From: Thioclava pacifica DSM 10166
GTDB taxonomy: Bacteria; Pseudomonadota; Alphaproteobacteria; Rhodobacterales; Rhodobacteraceae
Reading direction: 5' to 3'
Assembly (NCBI RefSeq): GCF_000714535.1
Contig: NZ_AUND01000001.1
Coordinates: 62,001 to 126,000, forward strand
DNA: 64,000 nt
Shown: in pieces, positions 55,688 to 64,000 of the stretch
How positions within the stretch are numbered: the stretch's first letter is position 1
Layout of the letters: each line of letters opens with the position of its first letter
Program-made: the position numbers and the translations under genes
The notes under the pieces: generated by a model
The model's database searches: none
The model's input: the letters and a program-made list of their open reading frames with translations, nothing else
What the model was told of the DNA's origin: nothing

Positions 55688-58600
55688 CCGCCCCCTTCTT
55701 CTTGATGAAAATATCTCGGGGGGCGCCCGACGGGCGCGGGGGCGGCGCCCCCTCCACGGCGTCCAGCCCTGCCATTCCCACCGGCTATGCCGAGCTTTGC
55801 ACCACTTCCAACTTCACCTTCCTCACCGGGGCCTCGCATCCCGAGGAACTGATGGTGCGCGCCGCCGAGCTGGGGTTGGAGGCGATCGCGATCACCGATC
55901 GCAACTCGCTTGCGGGGGTGGTCCGGGCCTTTTCGGCGCTCAAGGAGCTCAAGCGCGAGATCGGGGAGGCGCTGCGCATCCGCTCCGAGGTGCAGCGCGA
56001 TGAAAGCTCCCGCCAGCCCATCGGCTCGCCGCAGGACTTGCCGCGGCCCGTGACCGCGCGCTTGCCGAAACTGATCACCGGCGCCCGGCTGGTGCTGAGC
56101 GATTGCCCGGTCGATTGGGTGGCACTGCCCACCGACCGTGCGGCCTATCACCGGCTGAGCCAGCTTCTGACCCGCGGCAAGCGCCGGGCGGGGAAGGGCG
56201 AATGTCATCTGACCCGCGCGGATCTGCTGGAAGGCTGCGAGGGGATGATCCTGATCGCCCTGCCGCCTGCCGATCTGGCCCGCGCTTACCGCCCGCTGCA
56301 AGAGATGCGGCGGCGCTATCCGGGGCAGGTCTTCCTTGGCGCACCGCCGCGCTATGACGGCTCGGATCAGCGTTGGTTCGATGCCTGCGCGGCGCTGGCG
56401 CTCAGGGCTTCGACCCCGATGGTGGCGGTGGGCGACGTGCTGATGCATCGCGGGTCGCGAAGGCAGCTGGCCGATGTGCTGACTTGCCTGCGCGCGGGCT
56501 GCACCATCGACAGCTTGGGCACCCGCGCGCTGCCCAATGCCGAGCGCCGGTTGAAGGGGCCGCAGGATATGGCGCGGCTCTACCGTCGCCACCCCGCCGC
56601 GCTGCGCCGAAGCTGCGAGATCGCCGCGCGCTGCGGCTTCGATCTCGACGAACTCAGCTACGAATATCCCGACGAGGTCGCCCAAGGTGAGCCCGCGCAG
56701 GACCGGCTCGACCGGCTCGCCCGCGAGGGGCTGGCGCGGCGCTGTCCGGGGGGGATCTCGGAGCGTCACGCGGGGCTGCTGGAGAAGGAACTGCGCCTTG
56801 TCTCCGAACTGGGTTTCGCCGCCTATTTCCTCACCGTCCATGACATCGTGGGCTTCGCGCGCAGCCGGGGCATCCTGTGTCAGGGGCGCGGCTCGGCGGC
56901 CAATTCGATCATCTGCTGGGCGCTCGGGATCACCGATGTCAGCCCCGATCAGATCGGCATGGTCTTCGAGCGCTTCATTTCGAAATATCGCGGCGAGCCG
57001 CCCGATATCGACGTCGATTTCGAGCATGAGCGCCGCGAAGAAGTCATCCAGTGGATCTACGAGCGCTACGGTCGCGACCGCGCGGGACTGTGCGCCACCG
57101 TGATCCATTTCCGCACCCGCGCCGCGATCCGCGAGGTGGGCAAGGTGATGGGGCTGAGCGCCGATGTCACGGCGAGCCTCGCGGGGCAGATCTGGGGAAT
57201 TTCCGGAAAGGGGCCGGACCATGCGCGGTTGGGCGAGCTGGGCCTCGACCCGTCCGATCGGCGGTTTGCGCAGACGCTCAAGCTCATCCGCGAGATCATC
57301 GGGTTCCCGCGTCATCTCAGCCAGCATGTCGGCGGCTTCGTCATCACGAAGGGCCGCCTCGACGCGCTCTGTCCGATCGAGAATGCCGCGATGGAGGGGC
57401 GCACCTGCATCGAATGGGACAAGGACGATATCGACACGCTGGGCATCCTGAAGGTCGATATTCTCAGCCTCGGGATGCTCACCTGCATCCGAAAAAGCTT
57501 CGACCTTCTGGCGGGCCACGAGAAGCTCGACATGTCGCTCGCTACTATCCCGCAGGAAGACGCGCCGACCTATGACATGCTCTGCCGCGCTGATGCGGTG
57601 GGGGTGTTTCAGGTGGAAAGCCGGGCGCAGATGAACTTCCTGCCGCGGATGCGCCCGCGCACCTTCTATGACCTCCTGATCGAGGTCGCCATCGTCCGTC
57701 CCGGCCCTATTCAGGGCGGCATGGTCCACCCCTATATCAACCGCCGTCAGGGGCGCGAAAAGGTCGATTTCCCCTCCAAGGAACTGGAAAGCGTGCTGGG
57801 CAAAACCCTCGGCGTGCCGCTGTTCCAGGAGCAGGCGATGCAGATCGCGGTTGTGGCTGCGGGCTTCACGCCCGAGGAGGCCGACCGCCTGCGCCGCTCA
57901 CTCGCGACCTTCCGCAAGATGGGCACGATCGGCACGTTCCGCGACCGGTTCGTGGAGGGAATGCTGGCGCGCGGCTACACGCCCGATTTCGCCGATCGCT
58001 GCTTTTCCCAGATCGAGGGGTTCGGCGAATACGGCTTCCCGGAAAGCCACGCGGCGGCCTTCGCGCATCTTACCTATGTCTCTTCCTGGCTGAAATGCCA
58101 CCACCCCGCGATCTTCGCCTGTGCGCTCCTGAATTCGCAGCCGATGGGCTTTTATGCACCCGCCCAGATCGTGAGGGATGTGCGTGAACACGGGGTCGAA
58201 GTGCGGCCCGTTTGCGTGAACCATTCGGGCTGGGACAGCTCGCTGGAGCGCCGCGCGGACGGCGCCTTGGCGCTGCGTCTGGGGTTCCGTCAGATCAAGG
58301 GATTTCGCGAGGAAGATGCGGGCTGGATCGTCGCCGCACGGGGCAACGGCTACCCCGATCCCGAGAGCCTGTGGCTGCGCGCGGGCACGCCTCCGCACGT
58401 GCTCGAACGTCTGGCAGAGGCCGATGGATTTGCCGGAATCGGCCTCACGCGGCGCGATGCGCTTTGGGCCGTAAAGGCGATCCGCGCCCCCGCGCCGCTG
58501 CCGCTTTTCGCCGATCCGATGGATGGGGAAGGGGGGCGCGAGCCTGCCGTGGAGTTGCCCGCGATGCATCTGGGAGAGGAGGTCGTGGAGGATTATGTGG

Positions 58601-59085
58601 CGCTCAGATTGAGCCTGCGCGCCCATCCGATGGAGCTGCTGCGCCCCTCGATTTCCGGCCTCACGCCGCATTGCGAACTGATCGGAACGCGGCAAAATCG
58701 GGTTACGGTTTGTGGCCTCGTGATCACCCGCCAGCGTCCCGGAACGGCCTCGGGTGTGATCTTCCTGACGCTCGAAGACGAGACCGGTGTGAGCAATGTC
58801 GTGGTCTGGCCGAAGCTCTATGAACGCTTCCGCCGGGCGGTGATGGGCGGGCGTCTGCTGCGGGTCTCGGGGCGGCTCGAACGGGAGGGGATCGTGGTCC
58901 ATCTGATCGCCGAAAAGATCGAGGATCTTTCCCATCGGCTGGCCGATCTGGGGCACCCGCTCGATGACGTTTTGGGCCTCACGACACCGCAGGCCGACGA
59001 CGCCCCGCGCCCCCGTCCACAGACCACTGCACGCCATCCCAGAGAGCAGGCGAAGAAGCTTTTTCCGAGCCGCGATTTCCACTGA
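55684..59085 (+). CDS. dnaE2: Error-prone DNA polymerase III alpha subunit
   Basis: A 1133-residue C-family polymerase for SOS mutagenesis. The PHP domain begins YAELCTTSNFTFLTGASHPE at about residue 33; the catalytic acids lie in PPDIDVDFEHERREEVI; CQGRGSAANS and QHVGGFVITKGRLD follow; a C-terminal OB fold has VTVCGLVITRQRPGTASGVI. The ATG at 55684 overlaps imuB (ATGA), but residues 3-24 are translated from a dispersed family-B repeat (MTAPFFLMKISRG). Translation may thus start on the repeat or at a downstream codon. Confidence 0.94.
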   Translation: MTAPFFLMKISRGAPDGRGGGAPSTASSPAIPTGYAELCTTSNFTFLTGASHPEELMVRAAELGLEAIAITDRNSLAGVVRAFSALKELKREIGEALRIRSEVQRDESSRQPIGSPQDLPRPVTARLPKLITGARLVLSDCPVDWVALPTDRAAYHRLSQLLTRGKRRAGKGECHLTRADLLEGCEGMILIALPPADLARAYRPLQEMRRRYPGQVFLGAPPRYDGSDQRWFDACAALALRASTPMVAVGDVLMHRGSRRQLADVLTCLRAGCTIDSLGTRALPNAERRLKGPQDMARLYRRHPAALRRSCEIAARCGFDLDELSYEYPDEVAQGEPAQDRLDRLAREGLARRCPGGISERHAGLLEKELRLVSELGFAAYFLTVHDIVGFARSRGILCQGRGSAANSIICWALGITDVSPDQIGMVFERFISKYRGEPPDIDVDFEHERREEVIQWIYERYGRDRAGLCATVIHFRTRAAIREVGKVMGLSADVTASLAGQIWGISGKGPDHARLGELGLDPSDRRFAQTLKLIREIIGFPRHLSQHVGGFVITKGRLDALCPIENAAMEGRTCIEWDKDDIDTLGILKVDILSLGMLTCIRKSFDLLAGHEKLDMSLATIPQEDAPTYDMLCRADAVGVFQVESRAQMNFLPRMRPRTFYDLLIEVAIVRPGPIQGGMVHPYINRRQGREKVDFPSKELESVLGKTLGVPLFQEQAMQIAVVAAGFTPEEADRLRRSLATFRKMGTIGTFRDRFVEGMLARGYTPDFADRCFSQIEGFGEYGFPESHAAAFAHLTYVSSWLKCHHPAIFACALLNSQPMGFYAPAQIVRDVREHGVEVRPVCVNHSGWDSSLERRADGALALRLGFRQIKGFREEDAGWIVAARGNGYPDPESLWLRAGTPPHVLERLAEADGFAGIGLTRRDALWAVKAIRAPAPLPLFADPMDGEGGREPAVELPAMHLGEEVVEDYVALRLSLRAHPMELLRPSISGLTPHCELIGTRQNRVTVCGLVITRQRPGTASGVIFLTLEDETGVSNVVVWPKLYERFRRAVMGGRLLRVSGRLEREGIVVHLIAEKIEDLSHRLADLGHPLDDVLGLTTPQADDAPRPRPQTTARHPREQAKKLFPSRDFH
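55690..55722 (-). repeat. Family-B repeat inside the 5' end of dnaE2
   Basis: The reverse complement of the family-B unit (GAGATATTTTCATCAAGAAG) lies in bases 6-38 of dnaE2, followed by GC-rich palindromes to about 55755. It keeps the reading frame open and encodes PFFLMKISRG. Confidence 0.75.
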
Positions 59086-59203
59086 CCGACGCCCAAACCG
59101 CGCGCGGGCAATGCTTCACACGCGGTCGTGTCATTGACCCTTCTGGCACGCTCCTCTAGCCCTGAAAGGACGCGGATCGAGCCTCGGGAGGGCGCCTGTC
59201 GAC

Positions 59204-59746
59204 ATGGTCACGAGACCTCGCAAGACCCCCGCCGCGACCCTCGTCATGGGGGTCTGCGGGACCGGCAAAAGCACCATCGCGCGGGCTCTGGCAGAGCGGC
59301 GCGGCGGGGTGTTTCTCGATGCCGACGACTACCATCCGCTGGCCAATCGCGACCACATGGCCGCCGGCAAACCATTGAGCGATGAGATGCGTTGGGACTG
59401 GCTCGACGCGGTCGCGAACGCGGTCGCAGAGGCCTCCGAGACCGGTCCCGTCAACTTCGCCTGCTCGGCCCTCAAACACGTCTATCGGGACCGGTTGCGG
59501 GCGCATCTGGGACCGATGAAAATCGTCTGCCTGACCGGTTCGCGGGCGTTGATCGCGGCGCGGATGGGCGCCCGACAGGATCATTTCATGCCGGTCGATC
59601 TGCTCGAAAGTCAGCTCGAAATCCTCGAGCTTCCCGGCCCCGACGAGGCCGCGCTGATCTGCGATGTCGCGCAGGCTCCCGAGCAGATTCTAGGCACGAT
59701 CTGCCGCGCTCAGGAGGGCGCAGATTGCTCAGGAACGGGCGCCTGA
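59204..59746 (+). CDS. gntK: Gluconokinase
   Basis: A 180-residue cytosolic kinase making 6-phosphogluconate. The P-loop is VMGVCGTGKSTIARAL, followed by FLDADDYHPLANRDHMAAGK, the gluconokinase substrate signature, and FACSALKHVYRDRLR; the C-terminal ARQDHFMPVDLLESQLEILE is also typical. The start at 59204 is preceded by GGGAGGG at 10 bases. It stands alone between dnaE2 and the giant protein. Confidence 0.94.
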   Translation: MVTRPRKTPAATLVMGVCGTGKSTIARALAERRGGVFLDADDYHPLANRDHMAAGKPLSDEMRWDWLDAVANAVAEASETGPVNFACSALKHVYRDRLRAHLGPMKIVCLTGSRALIAARMGARQDHFMPVDLLESQLEILELPGPDEAALICDVAQAPEQILGTICRAQEGADCSGTGA

Positions 59747-60176
59747 ACCTTCTTCAGATCGCCGGTTTTCCACGCCTCGAAACAGCAATTTTCTGACCTG
59801 AAATCAGGGGCTTTCCGGCTTGTTTTCGACTGCGGCGATTCGCCACAATCTGGCAACAATGTGTCGGTGCGGGGCTGAACTGTCCTGTGGATAACTGACC
59901 GAAAGGAAAAAAGTGAACCGCGCTAAGTGGCTGAAATTGTTTTCGGATTCCAAAGGTGCATCTGACCTTAGGTAAATTCTGTTGCAATATCACTGCGCTA
60001 AGGCAGCCTAAATGGGAACAAAATTTCGCCTTTTGGCGGGGTGGCGTTCGTAAAGCAACCTGGGGAGAGAGCCCGCCTGATGGCTGGGCTCGTTATGTGT
60101 CTTGTCGATCTTTGGCTTCACCTCTGTGACCAAGATCCTGCGTCGGACTCGTTCCGGCGCAGAGGACGATGTCGAA
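59747..60176. other. AT-rich intergenic region before the giant protein
   Basis: About 430 bases without a credible gene and visibly AT-richer than the flanks. CCTTAG (59965-59970) and CTAAGG (59998-60003) form a spaced inverted repeat, and GCGCTAAG occurs twice (59920, 59995). It probably holds the promoter of the large gene; no -35/-10 pair is claimed. Confidence 0.5.
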
Positions 60177-63100
60177 ATGACCTCCGGCAAGCCCCTCCAC
60201 GACGCGGATTCCAGCCTTCATCGCGAGGAAAACTACCGTGTCGAGGCGCTCGAACCGCGCCTGTTGCTCTCGGCAGATCCTGTATTCGGCGAGCTGGCCC
60301 GCGTGGCCGCAACCGCCCATCAGATCGACCCTCTGGAGGACGTTCCGGCGCTCGTTCAGATGGTCGATGACCTGCATGAACAGGACGAATTGGCTGCCGA
60401 TGAAGGCCATGAAGACACCGCCCAGGGCGGTGTGGACTGGCCCGAGGAATGGACGCACGAGGCAGCGGCGGACACGGCTGACGAGGCCGCAGATCACGCC
60501 CAGGAACACGCGGTTGCGCTGTTCCAGATGGCCTCGGATGCGGTGGAAAATGGCGGTTTCCTGACTGCCGTTCAGGTGCAACAGCTGCTTGATCTGGCGC
60601 TGTCGCGGATGGAAAACACGCCCCTGTCCGGGTTCGACCCGGTGGGCAGTTCCGTGGCGGATTTGACCGGCCACGAAGCCACTGGTCCCCCGGCCGCGAC
60701 CACTAACGCACTGGAAAACAACGAGAATACTGACGATCCGGCCGCCGGGTTTGTCGCTGCTGGCACCGAAGAAACCAGCGAAAATCAAGGGGATAACGGC
60801 GAAAACGGCACCGATGACGCGCAATATCTGCGCCTCGACGCCTCTGCCGCGACCGGCACCGATGCCGCGCCCCTGACCTACGAACAGCTCGCCCCCGTCT
60901 TCGAGGAAGCGCTCGCTCAATGGGCCGCCCTCACCGACAACGCCGAGATCCTGTCGCAGCTCACCATCACCATCACCGATCTCGAGGACGGTGCGCTTGC
61001 CCGCATCACCGGGACGCTGATCGAGGTCGACGCGACCGCCGCGGGTGCCGGCTGGTACACCGGCTCGGAGGACGCGGGCTTCGACGGCATCGACCTGCTC
61101 ACCACCCTGCTGCACGAGATCGGCCACGCGCTCGGTTACGACCACGACGCCGACATCGCCGTGATGGGTGCGACGCTCGGCACCGGCGAGAGCATCGAGC
61201 TGACCGCGACCGGTGCCGTGACCGCGGACCCGGTGAGCGGCGCGCTGAACCTCTCGGGTGCCACGCTCGTCGTCGAGGGCACCGACCCGACCAACCTGAC
61301 CTTCCAATTCGCGACCGACGGCGCGCTGGTCGTTCTCGACGGCCTCAGCACGATCGGCTCCTACACCGCCGGGCAGGTCACGTCGATCGAGGCGGGTGCC
61401 GGTCTGCTCGACACGATCGAGGGTCCGGATGCCGACACGGTCTGGACGATCACCGGCATCAACGAGGGGTCGCTGAGCTGGGATGGCATCACCGTCACCT
61501 TCACCGGGGTCGAGCGGCTCGAGGGCGGCGCGCAAGCCGACGCCTTCGCCATCGACGGTCCGGGCTTCGTGACGGCGGGCTTCGCGGGCAATGCGGGGCT
61601 CCTCGAAATTTCGGTCGGCGATTTCGTGACGCTGGCGACGACCTCCGAGATCGGCAGCGCGATCAACTTCACCGATCTGACCGATGTGGGCGTAGAGCTC
61701 TACACCGTCGGCACCGGTGCGACGAGCTCGGCCGCGAACGGCTTCGACGTGACGACGATCGCGCTCACCAATGGCTCGTTCTTCGCGGGCAGCGGTGCGA
61801 ACGGGTATTTCACCCAAGGCAAGCCCACCAGCTCGGTCGGCTTCGAGATCGACAGCCTGAGCTTCAGCGTGACCCTCGTGCGCGAGACCGCCACCGGTCG
61901 CCAGTGGGTGCTGGCAGACGGGTCGGTCGCGTCGGCCGGTCTTGTGAATGTCGATGGTATCACCGCGACCCTGACCGACGCATCGCTGACGCTGGTGACC
62001 GAGCAGCCCGCCAATGTCGCGCTGCCCGATGGCGACCAGGTCGTGCTGTCGCAGATCAACGGGTCCGCTACCAGCGCCACCGCGCCGCTCGCGCAGGTCT
62101 CGGGTCAGCTGACCCTGGCCGTGGGTGGCGAGGTTCTGATCGCGGGCGGGTTCGGTTTCACCAAGACGACGGTGAGCGGGCTGACCGGTGCGGCAGCCGC
62201 GACGGGCGATCTGCTCGCGCTGAGCCTGACCGGCGTGCAGGTCTTCGCGGGCACCGGAGCGAGCTTCGACACCTCGACGCCCACCGCTCCGACCGTCGAC
62301 ACGACTTCGGACAGCGCGTTTGGTTTCTACGTCTCGAGCCTCACGAGCCAAATCGGCATCCTGACCTCGGGCGGCGTGACCTATACCGGCATCGACTTCT
62401 CGCTCGCCGCAACCGGCGTCGGCATCCCCGGCGTGACGGTCGAGGTCTCGAACCTCACGGTGCAGTCGAACAGCGGCTCGGGCGGCTCGGCGATTGACTG
62501 GACGCAGAGCGCGCTCACCGTGACCGGCCTGGGCCTGAGCACGCAGATCACCAAGGTCGAGGCCACCGCGACGGTGGTGGTCGATGGCGCGGTCTATATC
62601 GCGGGCACCTTCGGGCTGGTGAGCACCGAGGTCACCGGCATCACCGATCAGAACGGCGTCACGGGTGTGAGCGGCAAGCTGCTCGTGATCACCATCACCG
62701 ATGCGGAGCTGTTCGCGGGCGTCGGCGCCGAGGTCAGCGCGGGCAGCCTCGATCTGACCGAGGCCTCGGGCTTCGGCATCACCGTGCCGAGCTTCACGCT
62801 CGCCATGTTCACCGCGACCGGCGCGACCGAGACGGTGACCGGGCTGGAATTCTCGGCCAGTGCGCAAATCTACGGCATCCCGGATGTCACGGCGGTGATC
62901 GACACGCTCGACGTGGCCTATTCGAGCGCCGATCTCGACTGGTCGCAGACGCCCTTCACCGATGCTGGTGTGAATTTCACCTTCGATCCGTTCCAGGGCA
63001 CCGTTCTCGCGGTGCGTGCCGAATTCACGATCCAGAGCACCGTTCTGCTCGCCGCCGATCTCGCGATCTCGGTCACCACCCAGACCATCGCCGCCGCAAA

Positions 63101-64000
63101 TAGCCCCACCGGCGTGGAGCTGACCGATGCCAAGGTCATGACCCTGTCGCTGACCTCGGGCGTGATCTTCGTGGGCTCCGGCGCCACGATCACCTTCGAC
63201 GCGACCACGGGCGCCGCGACGGGCTCGACCGGCGGCACCGGGTTCGCGGCCAGCGTCACCCGGTTCGAGTTCGCCTCGGTCAAGAAGATCAACGCGGGTA
63301 CCGGCGCGGTCGAGGGCAGCTGGAGCGCGATCAACCTGCTGGCCGAGACGGTCGAGCTGCGCAACATTCCGGGCTTCCAGCTCGAAGTGAGCGATTTCAT
63401 CGTTCAGGCCAATATCAAGGATGCAACCAGCCTCACCGTGATGAGTTGGAAGCTGCTCTCGCTCCCGCTGCAGCTGAGCGATGCCAGCACTGGCTTTGAC
63501 GCGACCGAGCGGTTCCTGATCGGCGCGACGATCGACAAGCTCGACATCGCGGGCACGGTTCTGCTCACCGGCAGCTTCAGCGTTCTCAAGACCTCCGGCA
63601 TCGACCTGGGCGGCGGCGTCACCGCTGCGCTCCTCTATGTCGAGCTGACGGGCGTGAACTTCTTCGCCGGTGCGGGTGGGGTGATCTCGGGCGGCGTGCT
63701 CGATACTTCCGGCGCGACAGGCTTCTCGGCATCGGGCGGCGATTTCGCGATCGGTATCCTGACCACGGATGAGCTGACCCCCGTCACCTATACCGGCGTC
63801 GCGGCAAGTCTTTCGGGCCTGGGCCTGGTGAACGTGACCGGCGTTACGCTGAATCTCGCCAGTCTCGAAGTGGTCTATAACGCCACGAGTGGGGCAAGTA
63901 AGCTTGACTGGTCGACCATCACGGATGCGCCTGCGCTCTCGGATGTCGACAGCCTGACCGATCTGGCCGTCTCGGGCGAGCTGACCCTCAGCGTCGGCGG
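60177..64000 (+). CDS. Giant LEPR-XLL repeat protein with metzincin-like motif, 5' part
   Basis: An open frame of 1274 codons running beyond the window. Residues 25-32 read LEPRLLLS, the LEPR-XLL N-terminal signature of very large surface or secreted bacterial proteins. An acidic region (about 60-230) rich in Glu/Asp/Asn follows. At 313-324 HEIGHALGYDHD matches the HExxHxxGxxHD zinc site of metzincins, with a VMGATLGTGE turn after it. From about residue 480 the sequence is Thr/Ser/Gly-rich beta-type repeats of about 155 residues. Start ATG 60177 has AGAGGA upstream; GTG 60126 in frame is an alternative. Export and adhesion roles are inferred. Confidence 0.82.
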   Translation, partial: MTSGKPLHDADSSLHREENYRVEALEPRLLLSADPVFGELARVAATAHQIDPLEDVPALVQMVDDLHEQDELAADEGHEDTAQGGVDWPEEWTHEAAADTADEAADHAQEHAVALFQMASDAVENGGFLTAVQVQQLLDLALSRMENTPLSGFDPVGSSVADLTGHEATGPPAATTNALENNENTDDPAAGFVAAGTEETSENQGDNGENGTDDAQYLRLDASAATGTDAAPLTYEQLAPVFEEALAQWAALTDNAEILSQLTITITDLEDGALARITGTLIEVDATAAGAGWYTGSEDAGFDGIDLLTTLLHEIGHALGYDHDADIAVMGATLGTGESIELTATGAVTADPVSGALNLSGATLVVEGTDPTNLTFQFATDGALVVLDGLSTIGSYTAGQVTSIEAGAGLLDTIEGPDADTVWTITGINEGSLSWDGITVTFTGVERLEGGAQADAFAIDGPGFVTAGFAGNAGLLEISVGDFVTLATTSEIGSAINFTDLTDVGVELYTVGTGATSSAANGFDVTTIALTNGSFFAGSGANGYFTQGKPTSSVGFEIDSLSFSVTLVRETATGRQWVLADGSVASAGLVNVDGITATLTDASLTLVTEQPANVALPDGDQVVLSQINGSATSATAPLAQVSGQLTLAVGGEVLIAGGFGFTKTTVSGLTGAAAATGDLLALSLTGVQVFAGTGASFDTSTPTAPTVDTTSDSAFGFYVSSLTSQIGILTSGGVTYTGIDFSLAATGVGIPGVTVEVSNLTVQSNSGSGGSAIDWTQSALTVTGLGLSTQITKVEATATVVVDGAVYIAGTFGLVSTEVTGITDQNGVTGVSGKLLVITITDAELFAGVGAEVSAGSLDLTEASGFGITVPSFTLAMFTATGATETVTGLEFSASAQIYGIPDVTAVIDTLDVAYSSADLDWSQTPFTDAGVNFTFDPFQGTVLAVRAEFTIQSTVLLAADLAISVTTQTIAAANSPTGVELTDAKVMTLSLTSGVIFVGSGATITFDATTGAATGSTGGTGFAASVTRFEFASVKKINAGTGAVEGSWSAINLLAETVELRNIPGFQLEVSDFIVQANIKDATSLTVMSWKLLSLPLQLSDASTGFDATERFLIGATIDKLDIAGTVLLTGSFSVLKTSGIDLGGGVTAALLYVELTGVNFFAGAGGVISGGVLDTSGATGFSASGGDFAIGILTTDELTPVTYTGVAASLSGLGLVNVTGVTLNLASLEVVYNATSGASKLDWSTITDAPALSDVDSLTDLAVSGELTLSVG
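61764..63690 (+). repeat. Five-fold ~155-residue protein repeat in the giant protein
   Basis: A recurring hydrophobic-turn motif: LTNGSFFAGSGA, LTGVQVFAGTGA, ITDAELFAGVGA, LTSGVIFVGSGA and LTGVNFFAGAGG. The reference Phe codons start at 61782, 62244, 62712, 63168 and 63663, so spacings are 154, 156, 152 and 165 residues. Between them SAIDWTQ, ADLDWSQ and SKLDWST also recur. Confidence 0.75.

Noticed and set aside
60920-62497. 525-codon frame on the plus strand offset from the giant protein, Arg/His-rich
   Set aside because: Same region as the giant protein but in another frame; low-complexity Arg-rich translation with no recognisable domain.
60093-62867. Long open frame on the minus strand, antisense to the giant protein (His/Arg/Gln-rich)
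   Set aside because: It is a GC-rich shadow: composition is Arg/Gly/Asp/His-heavy, with no motif, while the plus frame beginning at 60177 has LEPRLLLS and HEIGH signatures and stays open to the window end.

Overview
This window looks like an ordinary chromosomal stretch of a high-GC alphaproteobacterium of the Rhodobacteraceae (Rhodobacter/Paracoccus/Thioclava-like). The evidence is the petP-petR-petABC cytochrome bc1 cluster in the order known from Rhodobacter capsulatus, a membrane-anchored cytochrome cy-like protein, an Irr-type Fur regulator beside fabA, an alphaproteobacterial SOS box (GAAC-N7-GAAC) ahead of imuB-dnaE2, and a 4.5S SRP RNA. The genus is a guess. There is no prophage, complete insertion sequence, CRISPR array or tRNA. 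Genes are dense, on both strands, mostly in short operons.

Layout. 1-1202: divergent hemE/hemC (tetrapyrrole synthesis). 1210-7098: an unrecognised protein with a sigma-70 region-4-like segment, an MFS transporter, and the tesA / ybbA-ybbP trio (arylesterase divergent from a LolD-like ATPase and FtsX-type permease). 7232-12303: small lytic transglycosylase, copper P-type ATPase, DUF2892 membrane protein, L,D-transpeptidase, and tRNA 2-selenouridine synthase. 12311-16239: EamA exporter, alpha/beta hydrolase, a membrane-anchored cysteine-motif protein of unknown function, HAD dehalogenase and a ProC-like reductase. 16503-19664: fabA-fabB-fabI fatty-acid genes divergent from irr. 19682-23016: thiBPQ thiamine importer under a TPP riboswitch. 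23235-25950: aroC, a TetR regulator and a NYN-domain protein. 26060-30359: petABC with its terminator and the petPR regulators. 30510-34508: ilvE, a small basic protein, a DMT transporter, queG and a glutathione S-transferase. 34677-37451: dnaX-ybaB-recR. 37515-41439: an atypical metallo-beta-lactamase-fold protein, ffs RNA, and an NMT1/SsuA-type ABC importer. 41612-46923: CpdB-like phosphodiesterase, nudC, SRPBCC protein, pheA, cytochrome cy. 47076-54118: yejABEF peptide importer translationally coupled to a glycosyltransferase. 54166-59085: SOS-regulated imuB-dnaE2 mutasome genes. 59204-59746: gluconokinase. 60177-64000: the 5' part of a giant repetitive protein with an LEPR-XLL N-terminus and a metzincin-like HEIGH motif, running off the window.

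The least ordinary parts are the giant repeat protein at the right end, which has a roughly 155-residue repeat; the sigma-4-like protein at 1210; two related families of short dispersed intergenic repeats, one copy of which supplies the first codons of dnaE2; a 21-bp perfect inverted repeat pair near fabI; and several candidate operators and RNA switches (TPP riboswitch with a Shine-Dalgarno-sequestering hairpin, petP palindrome, irr palindrome, attenuator inside the NMT1-type ABC operon). No clearly new multi-gene system is visible. All function calls rest on reading motifs and gene order by eye; no database search was run.
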